Below are positions 50,401 through 61,049 of a stretch of 64,000 bases of DNA, in pieces. Where the stretch lies: NCBI RefSeq assembly GCF_014905175.1, contig NC_057789.1, forward strand, positions 3,658,001 through 3,722,000, given 5' to 3'. The position numbers were made by a program, and so were the translations under genes. Positions within the stretch are counted from its first letter, which is position 1, and each line of letters begins with the position of its first letter. Under the pieces are notes generated by a model, which was given only the letters and a program-made list of their open reading frames with translations, searched no databases and was not told the origin of the DNA. This DNA comes from Aphidius gifuensis. Lineage: Eukaryota > Arthropoda > Insecta > Hymenoptera > Braconidae.

Positions 50401-51732
50401 GCGTACGGGTCCCGTAATTTTCAGCTGTGTCTCACGTCGTGTTTCTCTTTATTTTTTTTCTATTTTTTTTTGTTGTCGTTTTTTATTTTTTATTCGTAAA
50501 GTAAATGCAAAATAATTTTACCTATTCTCATACTCATTAGGTAGCTTATTAATTTTATTAACGCGAATTTATCATCAGCACACAAAACGCGTGATCTTAC
50601 ATAATTTTATTTTTATTTCATTATCATTGTTATTATTATAAATATTACTTAGTTATTTTTTATTGGTGTGGTTCATGCATCAATTGTTTTGTTGTATTAT
50701 TTGATTATTATTTTTTATTTATTTTTTAATGTGTTAATTATCATAAACAAAATCATTATTACTTATTTTATAGTTAATATTATTTATTTTATTTTTCTTA
50801 TTTTTGTTTATAATAATTAGGGTGGTGATGACAAGAATGAGGAAGGAAAAAATAAAAAAAAAGTACCTGTTCGTCAAGTTGATCTTCCAGTTGAGGCTAA
50901 TGCTGGTGGACTTGCACAACATGAACTTGATGCTGCCATTGAAAGAGAAGTAAGTATCGTTGATATTATTATTGATAAATAATTTATTGATTATTGTTTC
51001 GTTTAATTAATTTTTTTGTTTATTTTTAAATAGTTTAAAATGATGGCTGAAGATCGTCAAGAAAAAGAACGTATTGATGCACGTAATGCACTTGAAGAAT
51101 ATGTTTATGATTTACGTTCAAAAATAAATGATGATTCTGAACTTGGTACATTTATAACTGATAGTGATAAAGAAGCACTAAGCAGAACACTTGATGAAAC
51201 TGAAAATTGGTTATACGAAGAAGGTGAAGATTGTAACAGACAAGTTTATCAAGATCGTTTGAATGATCTTAAATCACAAGGTGAACCAATTAAACAAAAA
51301 AAACATGAACATGATGGAAGAACTCCAGCAATGAATGAACTTGCTGGTGCATTACAAATTGCTAAAAAAGGTCTTGAACAAATTAAAGTATCACAAGGTA
51401 AAGATGATAAATATTCACATCTAACTGATGAAGATATTAAGCTAGTTAATAAAACAATACAAGAAAAATCAGCGTGGTTAGATGATGCACGTAAAGTATT
51501 TGTTAATACACCACGTACACAAGCTGCAAGTATAACACTTGTTGAAATTCAATCAGCAAAACAAACACTTGATAGTACAGTCTTTCCAATATTGAATAAA
51601 CCAAAACCAAAGGTTGAACCACCCAAGGAAGAGCCATCTAAAGATAATAAAAATACAGATGATCAAAAAAATCATCAAAATAATAATAATGCCAATCAAA
51701 AACCAGCTGAAGAAACAATGGATGTTGAATAA
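47440..51732 (+). CDS. Hsc70Cb: Heat shock 70-related protein, Hsp110 family (Hsc70Cb)
   Basis: Hsp110-type cochaperone: nucleotide-exchange factor for Hsp70 and holdase/disaggregase partner, cytosolic. Model: join(47440..47555, 48150..49414, 49517..49755, 49997..50104, 50821..50949, 51034..51732), 851 residues; 815 if the exon at 49997 is skipped (both flanks phase 0). The N-terminus 'VIGIDFGNESCYVAVARAGG' has the Hsp110 variant of the Hsp70 ATPase start. 'RLFNETTATALTYGIYKQ', 'FVDCGYASLQVSVCAFHKGK', 'LGGRDIDIIL' and 'IAGGSSRIPAIKKLIEDVFG' complete the ATPase domain. The beta-sandwich, an acidic loop and an extended helical C-terminal domain follow. It ends 'EETMDVE' (human Hsp110s end in a similar acidic tail). 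Upstream heat-shock element suggests stress induction. Confidence 0.96.
49997..50104 (+). other. GC-rich cassette exon of Hsc70Cb
   Basis: 108 nt, phase 0 at both ends, encoding 36 residues in the acidic loop/linker after 'EPPAPE'. It reads 'VRAEQGRQDSDADDDGRSTK', then 'GSAPSYSSRIRSWFSS'. Its codons are mostly G/C-ending, unlike every neighbouring exon. ATTTAG acceptor and GTACGC donor are acceptable but not optimal, consistent with optional use. Skipping keeps the frame (PAPE joined to GGDDK). Confidence 0.6.
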
Positions 51733-53229
51733 ATAATTTTGCCTAAATAAACATTAAAACAACTCACGTTTTCCAAGCACTAAAAATAAAAAAATAATTC
51801 TTTGACATTTAAAATCACCATTATATTGACAAATACTTAATTTTAATTTTTAAAATCCATCAAAAATTAAAAAACAATTATATCCATCATTTACAGATTA
51901 ATCTCAAATGTTTCATAGAAAAAAATAATAATTATTATAATTTTTAATACTTTGTTTAATTCTTCTTTCTGTGAAATAATTTTTCATGGCAATTTAATAA
52001 TAATAATAATAATTGTCGTTTACATGGGTCTACTTAATTTCACGTAGAATCATTTTTTTCTTTTTTTTATTATTATTATTTCTACCTCATTCCTCTTTTT
52101 TTTTTTTTTATGCAAAAAATAATTTGTTAAGTTCACGAGATGTATCATTATCGCCATGCATATTTTTCACATGTTTAATTTTTTTTTTTGTTTTTTATAT
52201 ACAATCACGATGCCAGTGATGATTTATTATAATTTTTTTTCATCTAGTTTCACCTGAATGATTGTTATTTTCAAATGTCAAAGTTGATTATAAAATAATG
52301 TAAAAAATAATGCAAATTAATTGAGTGACCAAAAAACAAGTGATAAATTTCGCTGGCGATAAAATGAACTCAACAGTTGATCATTCATTCCAACAATTGA
52401 TGGAAATTATTGTGTTGCATTTACAATTAATTTACGAAAATTATTCTCTTTGAATTTAATAGATAATTCATTATCATTCAATTTTTTTTTGCAATTATCA
52501 TTTCGGGATTTATGTTGATGGAGGTAATAAGTATTTATTTAAAAAAAAAAAAGGTGTACATAATCATTGCTGGTTTAAAAAAAAAATACAAAAGAAAATT
52601 TAGATTAAAATTTACCACAGAAATTATAATAACATAAAACTTCACAATAATTATTATTATGCAATTTAAGTTTGACTGAAAGTTACATTGAATTTTGATA
52701 ATTTCAAATTGTTAATTTTGTTTATTTATTATTTTTTTTTTTTTCATTTTTTGTCTGTGGTTATAGAGTGTAACAACTTTTCATTGTTTATGTTGTAATA
52801 AATATAATGAAAAATAAATTAATAAAATTTTATGAAATATTTGTGCTTTAATTTATTTTTTATCTTTTGGGCTATGGGGAGAGATGATATTTAAATTTTT
52901 AAAACATTTTTTTGGGAATAAAAAATAAATTATTAGAGTTTAGCAATGTAAAATTATCGTCATCATTTTCACGTTGAAAAATAACATAATAACTAAAAAA
53001 TAAAATAGAAAAACACAATAAAAAATCAAATTTAATATTTTAACATTTTATTAATTAAGTAGTTTAATTATTTTTATACATATTTGATGGATTTTCATTA
53101 TTTTATTTATATAAAAATGTGAATATAAATTATCCAAATGAAAAAACAAAACAAAAGCAGATTATCAAATAAAGTCAACTGTTTTATAGACAGTTTTATT
53201 ACAATTAAATAAATAATGAATATAAAAAA
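51733..53229. other. Convergent 3' region of Hsc70Cb and VMA21
   Basis: Long Hsc70Cb 3' UTR, plausibly to AATAAA-type signals around 52800-52830, then the 3' end of VMA21. The small open frame at 52013-52219 is T-run translation. No gene seen. Confidence 0.5.
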
Positions 53230-53657
53230 TTAATCTTTTTTTGCTGGTACTTTTTTACCAGTAAAGTATGCTTTGTATATAAATGCACCTAATGCAGCAT
53301 GAAGTACAATTATTGCAATGACAGCTGCATACACGTTACTTGATGTTGGACTCATACCAAATAAACCTTTAACAATAATGAAATAAATATTATAATTGAA
53401 CTATTAACAATCAAAAAATATTAATAAATATATTTTAAAAGTTGAATTACCATCTAGGAGGAATGTTTTTGAGCAGAAAAATGATAATATTGGCATTATA
53501 ATAATGAGCAATGAGTGTTTAAGAACTGTTTTGAACACTTGATACTCTGACAACTCCTGTAAAATTTTAATTGTATTAATTAACAATTGAATTATATTGT
53601 TTTTTGTTTTTTTAAAATGACATTTGAAATATTTATACTCACTTTGATTTGCTCCAT
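53230..53657 (-). CDS. VMA21: V-ATPase assembly protein VMA21
   Basis: Small ER membrane chaperone for assembly of the V-ATPase V0 sector. Model: complement(join(53230..53366, 53451..53556, 53643..53657)), 85 residues (human 101). The first coding exon is only 15 nt (MEQIK). Two transmembrane helices: 'LLIIIMPILSFF' (about residues 20-37) and 'VYAAVIAIIVLHAALGAFIY' (about 53-72). Between them is the family motif region 'KTFLLDGLFGMS'. It ends 'KKVPAKKD', a lysine-rich tail with the KKxx-like signal that returns VMA21 to the ER. Too fragmented for a plain open-frame scan; recognised by joining exons. Confidence 0.9.
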
Positions 53658-54325
53658 TTTTATTTTGTTGTTCAATTTTATTATTCACGTGACTTGATAT
53701 ATCTCTAAAATTTAAGCAACAGCTTTTTTTTTTTATAAAAAAAAATTACGTAGATATTTACCGAATAAATAACCTAAAAAAATAAAAAATAAGAATATTT
53801 GATATTATTAAATATGACATAACTAAAAATAAATAATAACAGAATCAAATTGACTTTATAAAAACAATTAGTATACTTGCTTGTAAATTAATTTCAAATT
53901 AAATTAATACTGTAATTTTTTTTATAATTAATAATTAATTGTTTACCTATATCTATGAGTTTTGTGACAATTGCTGTAATCCGTAAAATGTAAATTAATT
54001 GAAATTAATTGAATCAATCAAAAAATCTTCTTACAACAACGACAAACAATAAAAAAATCAGGAGAAAAAAAAAAATGGAGAGAGAGAAAATGAGAGAGGA
54101 TCAAGACAGGAATCGTACTTGTCAACGGTAGCCATAAATAAATAAATATCTTATAAATTGTTATAAATATTTAAAAAATTTGTAAAATATTTTATTAAAA
54201 TTCTTACAAAAATTATCGTAGAAATTTTTTTTTTGCTCGTTTAAAATGGATACATATATAAAAGCAATTATCAGTAAACAGGTTGATTTTTTAATTTATT
54301 TTATAATTGATATATGTGGGCAATT
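53658..54325. other. Intergenic: VMA21 5' region and ALDH1L1 3' end
   Basis: Contains the VMA21 promoter/5' UTR; a purine-rich GAGAGAGAAAATGAGAGAGG tract lies at 54077-54098. No gene seen. Confidence 0.45.
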
Positions 54326-57300
54326 TTAATATTCAATAGTGACTGTTTTTGTTTTTAGATACTCATTGAGTGCCTCTTGTCCAAGATCTTTACCAAATCC
54401 AGATTGTTTAAATCCTCCAAATGGTGCAGCAACATCTGTTTTATTGTATGTATTAATAAAAACTGTTCCTGCATCAATTTTTTCAGCAAATTTAAGTGCA
54501 CGACTAATGTCTTTTGTTAATACACCAGATGCAAGACCAAATTCTGTGCTATTTGCACGTTTAATTAAACCATCAATGTCTTTTGATGAAAATTTAGATA
54601 TAATCATAATTGGTCCAAATGATTCTTCCTTGGCAATCCACATGTTGTCTTTGACATTTGTAAATATTGTTGGTTCAAAATAATAACCTGGTCTATCAAG
54701 ACGTTTACCACCATAAACTAAAGTTGCACCTTCTTTTATTCCCATATCAACAAATTCAAGTAATTTATCAAGATGATTTTTATGATTTTGTGGTCCATGT
54801 GATGTTTTTCTATCCAATGGATTACCAATTGTTATTTTTTTAACTTCTTCAACAACACGTTTTACAAAATCATCATGTATTGTTTCTTCAACAAATAAAC
54901 GTCCAGCTGCAATACAATTTTCTCCTTTATTAAAAAATACACTACCCATACCAAGTCTAACAGCTTGTTGTATATCAGCATCATCAAATATAACCAGCGG
55001 ACTTTTACCACCAAGTTCAAGTGATACTTTTTTTAAATTACTATCAGCACAAGTTTTCATAATTGTTTGTCCAATTTCAGTTGAACCAGTAAAACCAAGT
55101 TTACGTATTAATGGATGACTAACAATAGCCATACCAGTTACACTTCCATTACCAGGTACAATATTAATAACACCTGGTGGTATACCAGCTTTAACTGCTA
55201 ATTCAGCAAATTTAAGTGCAGTTAATGGTGATGCTTGAGCTGGTTTCATAACAACAGTATTACCAGCAGCTAAACATGCTGCCATTTTCCATGATAACAT
55301 CATTAATGGATAATTCCATGGTGTTACAAGACCACATACACCAATTGGTTCTTTTTTAGTATATGTAAAATTACGATTTGGACGTGCATGTGATATTGGT
55401 ATTGTTGAACCTTGTATTTTATCACACCAACCAGCATAATATCTCCATGTTTCAATAGACATACCAATATGAGTTTTTAATGCCAATGTATAAACAGCAC
55501 CTGAATCAATACTTTCTAATGTTGCTAATTCTTCTTTATTTTTTTCCATTAAATCAGCCAATTTATATAATAAATTACCACGTTCACGTGCACTTATTTT
55601 ACTCCATTCACCATCTTCAAATGCTTTTTTAGCTGCTTTAACAGCTTTATCAACATCTTCAACTGTTGCACATTCAACATGACATATAACATGCTCATCA
55701 TGTGGATCAATTGTTGGTATTGGTTTACCATGTCCATTTACAAATTTACCATTTATAAATAATTGATGAGGAAATTTAAGATCAATATTATTTGCACGTA
55801 CTTCAATTGCATCATATTTTACTTCTATACCAGCATCAGTTGTACCTCGACCAGCAAGAATAACAATTGATGCAAATTCAATAAATACTGGTGCCATAAA
55901 TACATCAGTATTTTGTATATTTATATTAAATACATCTTTTATTTCTTCAACAAGTCGTACAACATCCATACTACCACCTCCACTAGCAAAAAAATCAGTA
56001 TCATTATTAATATCAATATTTAAAATATTTTTCCACATTAATTTCATTAATTCAACTTGTGCCAATTCAGTTTCATTAAATTCAACATTAATTGTATCAT
56101 CATCTTTGCCATATTTCATTGCATTCATTGTTTTATTACCAATTTTTATTTTATCAATATTAATATATTTATTATCAATTGTTTTTATTAATAAACCATC
56201 ATCATGAATGAATCCTTGTCTTCCATCAATATCAACAGTCAAATCAATGTCATCAGGTTCATCTGACTCCCAAATTTTTGAGCCATATAAACGTACTTCT
56301 TCATTGTTGATCATTGTCCATGCACCTGGTGTACTATCAAGACCACGAATAAAATTATGTACTTGTTCAGCTGTTTTTGTCCAATCAATTTTTTGTAATT
56401 CTTTTTTATTCAACATTGGATCATATGTTGCTCCTTCAATTGGCTGTATTATTTTTGGTGCTGTGCCAGCAGCAACAAGATTAACTGCTTCACTCATTGA
56501 TTTAATACCTTCTGGATACAAAAAATTATTATACAAACTATCTAATGTATCATTTTCATTAACTGGACATGATTTTTGTAGTAAAATTGGTCCAGTATCA
56601 AGTCCATCATCAGCCCAAAATATTGTAAAACCAGCTTCTTTATCACCTTCAAATAGAGTCCTACAAAATAATAATTATTAAAACTTGTTATTAATATTCA
56701 GAAAGCTTGTTGAAGCATGATAAATTTATTTGCCTTTCTCTCTGTACTTCAGCTTCAAGAGAAGGTAAATGTTATTTTTTTTTTATTTATTAAACTAGTT
56801 TTAAATGTTATACAAAATGAAGTGAAAAACTTACCAACTTATGGCACTTGCACCACGATGTCTTGGCAATATTGAAGGATGATAACAAATACTTTTGTAT
56901 TTTGGATGATCAATAACTTCCATTGGTATAAATTGGGTACAATAAGGTAGCACATTGAGATCAACTTCTATGCTTTTATACAAATCAAGAATTTCAGGTA
57001 TTGGTACACCTTTGCTTCGCCATGCTTTGATCTTGAAGACAGGAGTATTATCAGCCTTTGCTGTTGCAGCTAAATAAACAAATTAAATTATTAAAAATAT
57101 TTGTAATCGAAGAAAGATATAATTTATTTATCCTTGAATTTATTTTCAAACAGACATGAAATTAATTAAGTCTTATCAAAGTTAAACATTTGTCATACGT
57201 GTTGATACAATAATTTTAATAAAATCTTTGAGTAATAACTTACCTAATGAATCTTCACGATTTAATTTATCAGGAATTGTGAATACACCAGTTATTTTAT

Positions 57301-57379
57301 GTCCATTTTGCTTGAGTAATTTATAAACTTCAGCAGCAAAATTACTTTGTCCAATAATAGCAACCTTGAGCTGTGCCAT
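54326..57379 (-). CDS. ALDH1L1: 10-formyltetrahydrofolate dehydrogenase
   Basis: Converts 10-formyl-THF to THF and CO2 with NADP+, a cytosolic (or mitochondrial) folate enzyme. Model: complement(join(54326..56660, 56835..57069, 57244..57379)), 901 residues (human 902). Order: formyl hydrolase domain ('VAIIGQSNFAAEVYKLLKQ', 'HPSILPRHRGASAI'), formyltransferase C-terminal domain, a carrier domain whose phosphopantetheine Ser is in 'FFASGGGSMDVVRLVEEI', and an aldehyde dehydrogenase domain with 'VTPWNYPLMM', 'GFTGSTEIGQ', catalytic Glu in 'LELGGKSP' and Cys in 'NKGENCIAAGR'. No mitochondrial presequence, so probably cytosolic. 86% of the coding sequence sits in one 2.3 kb exon, suggesting intron loss. 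All catalytic residues are present. Confidence 0.97.
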
Positions 57380-60300
57380 TGCTGACTAAATAATTATAAA
57401 AAAATTTATTATTAATATGCATTTTTTAATTAAACAATATCAAAATTGAAATGAAATTTACAAAAATAAAATTGTAAATAATTATAAACTAAAAAAAAAT
57501 ATATAAACAATTATTTTTTACAATAATTGTTTTGTTATTTTTAAAATAATTCATACTGACTATTGTTACATACCTAATTAATTATTTAAAGTATACTGTG
57601 CAAATAATACTTCAGCTGTATCTCAAAAGTGCTGCAATGGAAATTAAATTGAAAAAAAAAAAAATTATAAAAATCAATATAACAATGATAATCAATGAAT
57701 GAGAGTGTCAAGTAAATGATCAAGTGTTGATGTCTTGAAAACGACTGATAAAAAATCATCGAATTCAATCGTTTGCAATAATTATAAAGAAAGTTTAAAG
57801 GCAAAAAGAGAGGGATATTAATAAAACTGATTTTCATTGGTATATAAATAATTTTAAAATAAAAAAAGAGAGAGAAAGTTAATGATTAATTTGATTATTT
57901 TCTTATCATGTTTAAAAATATTAAATTTTATTTATTTATAAATATCAAACTCAAGGACAATATATATCATATTAAAAAATTTATTTTTAACAATAAAAAT
58001 ATTAATAATTAATAGCTAATAAACTATAAATATTATAGAAAAAAAATAATAATAAATATGTGAAAATAAATAAAATTATAATTTCGAAAATTTGATAAAT
58101 AAATAAATAAATTTCGATTATAAAATTAGCATATAATTAATTATAAATAATTATTAATAATTTATTAAAATTAATAAAAAAATGAATTTAATAATAATAT
58201 TACTCACTGCGTTGATGGCAAAGTAACGTTTTGGTTGACACGATGATAGAAATCTTGCAGCTAGCATTTGAGACGGAAGCACTGAGAATTGCTGAAAATG
58301 ATTGGACAGTAACTTCTCGTATGTTATTTTATTTATTATTATTTTGTCTAGAATTTAACACTGCAGTGGTAGTGTCGTTTACAATATACTTTCTTTATTA
58401 TTATTGTTGTTATTAATGAATTTAATACAGCTGGAAATTTCATAGAGTCATAGAGGTAGAGAGAGAGGCTGTAACAGGTACGATGGTTTTTAATCTATCG
58501 ACCGGTTTTGTGTCTATGTGCCAAACTGAAAGTTTACTGAACCAACACAGAAGAGGGAGCTCTATTTTATATAATATTCTACTATCAATATTTTCTATTT
58601 TTTTTTTTTTTTTTTCATTTTAATGTGCAGGTCAGGAGTCAGGACCCAATACTCTCTTTTTTCATAGAAATTTTTTTTTTTTTTTTATAATTTTTTATTT
58701 GCTATTTAAATTTTAAATATTTATTCATAATTATTCCATTTGATTTTTCGTTATTTCGAAAATTTATTTATAATCAAATTATTTATTTAATACATCAGCA
58801 GGGGATTTATTTTATATTCACGCTTTCTTGTCATTCTTGGGTCAATTTATTTGATAAGAAATTTCAGTTTAAACTGGTTATTGAAATTTTTTTTTTAACA
58901 TACAAGTCAAAGTTTAAATTTTCTTATCAATAACATTATGATTATTTTAATAAATATGAATACACAGTAACTTTTTTAATCAAATTTTATCAACTTGTTA
59001 TATATTAATTGTATAAATATTTAAATAATAATTTAACAAATTTACAAAATTGATTTATAGAAAATTAATTTACTATGCCAATGATTTTCCTGTTGATATT
59101 TTTATTATTACTATAAAAATTTAAAGAATAATCTCTTATAGAAACAATGATGATAGTTATTTTGAATAATCTCTGTAACTTTTTATCATTATCTGTTATC
59201 ATGAATGAGCAGATAAGCTGATGAAAACAATTGTTGAATTATTTTTTCTAACATTGTCTTGAACTCACTCAAGTCAACTAGACAAATTAAGTTTCGATAA
59301 ATTTTCTTTGAGTTTAATTTCGAAATTTCGAATTTCGATAAGAAATAAATTGATTGTTCTATTGAAAATTAAAATCAAGGTAATTAATTAATAATTTTTG
59401 GTTGTTTTATTTTGTATTTTGTATTTCTGTGTGTAATTGTTTATTCAAGTTTTGCTAATTTGTTGATAAGTCATCCACAATATTTATTAAATAAATATTA
59501 ATAATAATTTATAAAATTGTAGAGATCTGACAAATACATCTCTGCTATTCTCGATAAAGTTTGTATGACGTCAGAAGCGACGTTTCTCTTCCAATTCAAT
59601 AACAACATGCTCACCATATTTTCCACTTGAAATATTCTAGACTTGTGGGGGTCTAATTTGAGCAATGCCTTGCTCTATTTGTGTATACAATAAAATTCTC
59701 AAATTAATTCAAAATATATATTTTTATATCAATAACAAAAATCTTTAAAAATAAAATTCATCTGAGAAAAAAAATATCAAATAAATATTGATTGAAATTT
59801 TTCACTCAATATTTTAATAATTTTTTAAACTCAATAAATTTATTATCTATTATTTTAAAAAATTCCATTTCAATTTTTTATATTTAAATTTAAATTTATG
59901 TATTTAAACTTTTTTAAATTTAAATTTTTTATTATTATCACGTTGTAAAAAATTAATTCTTCGATTAAATTTTCTCAAGGTTTTTAATACATATAAAAAA
60001 AAAAAAATAATACATATAAGCATTGAGGAAATTGCTAATACCCATAAAAAAGATTTTTTTTTATAAGTACATGCGCAAAAGTTACAATTGACAGATAAAA
60101 AGTTCGGAGAAAATCTTTGTAAAACTGCGTAAAATATTCGGGCATGTCGATTGAGTTTTTAGTTCATGCGCTTTGATTTTAAAATAATTACCATAAAGTC
60201 TCAAATTTTCTTAAAACCTACTGATTAGATTTGAACAAGTATAATAAATGCCTTTTAAAAAAGCGATGCATTTTAAAAGGATATTGTCATTTGTGTCTTA

Positions 60301-61049
60301 ACAAGGCCCAATATGTCCATCACATAAATATTAAATATAAAATTATGATATAGTATTTTATGTTCACCTCTTTTGGAACTCACCAATCACTGATGACCTT
60401 GAAATTTATTTACTTTTTTCATGCCTTTAATAAGCCGCAATCGTCTAATGCTCGTTGTATATTTTTCTTCCTGGTATTTACTGGATCAGAATTCTTTAAA
60501 TTAATTTGCCATAATTGCAGCATATCTTTGCCTTATCAGTATAAAGTATTTTCCAAAATAATCATTGACCACTGACAATAAATTTTTAAGTATAGCTAAC
60601 GAGGATACTTGTGCATGTCGACTCGTCCAAGAAGTCAAGAAAGTATTTGAATAAAAAATGGCTAAGACCAAAAGTACCATTAGTTGACTCTGTGAAAACA
60701 AAGACATCAATTTTCTTTTTTTTTATTTAAACAAACCCCTTTTTTTTTCTTTATTTTTGATAGAAAAAAAAAAAAAATATTGCCACTAGGCCACCAACAT
60801 TGTCACTGGGTCGTTGGGAGAAGATAAACGCGCATACTCGTTGCTAAATAATCGTAGTGATCAGCAGCCTTTGGATCCATACCACGGTTAGACGTCCGTG
60901 AGGTTGGTCCAGCAACCAAACTTAATAAAAAATAAATCAAAACGCAATAAAATTTATTTATCTATTTAATTTAAAAATATATTTATAATATTTTGTTTTC
61001 TTTTTTTGTTGTTAAGGTTTAAATAAAAAAAATTATCTGAAAGCTGAAG
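57380..61049. other. 3.7 kb intergenic region
   Basis: Left part: 5' UTR and promoter of ALDH1L1. An acceptor at 57386-57387 directly precedes its start codon, and the matching GTGAGT donor of an upstream noncoding exon is at 58206-58207 (exon from 58208 upward). Less AT-rich islands occur at 59560-59690 (with a TGACGTCA motif near 59567), 60060-60170 and 60320-60700 (with a broken coding fragment, listed). The vanin gene promoter should lie in 60800-61049, where GC content rises (about 60790-60910). Confidence 0.5.
60419..60532 (-). pseudogene. Broken coding fragment, possibly death-domain-like
   Basis: A 37-residue open stretch beginning 'GKDMLQLWQINLKNSDP' and ending 'ALDDCGLLKA' before a stop. 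An in-frame stop immediately precedes it and no convincing splice sites bracket it. The pattern of a hydrophobic helix, 'QLW', then 'ALDDCGL' resembles the last helices of death domains, but this is a weak impression. The surrounding 60360-60700 is more GC-rich than normal intergenic sequence here, as expected for a decaying coding insert. Confidence 0.25.

Noticed and set aside
56208..56681. 157-residue open frame on the plus strand
   Set aside because: Antisense shadow of ALDH1L1, whose frame has all catalytic motifs.
58231..58416. 61-residue open frame on the plus strand
   Set aside because: Overlaps the inferred noncoding exon of ALDH1L1 on the other strand; no coding signature.
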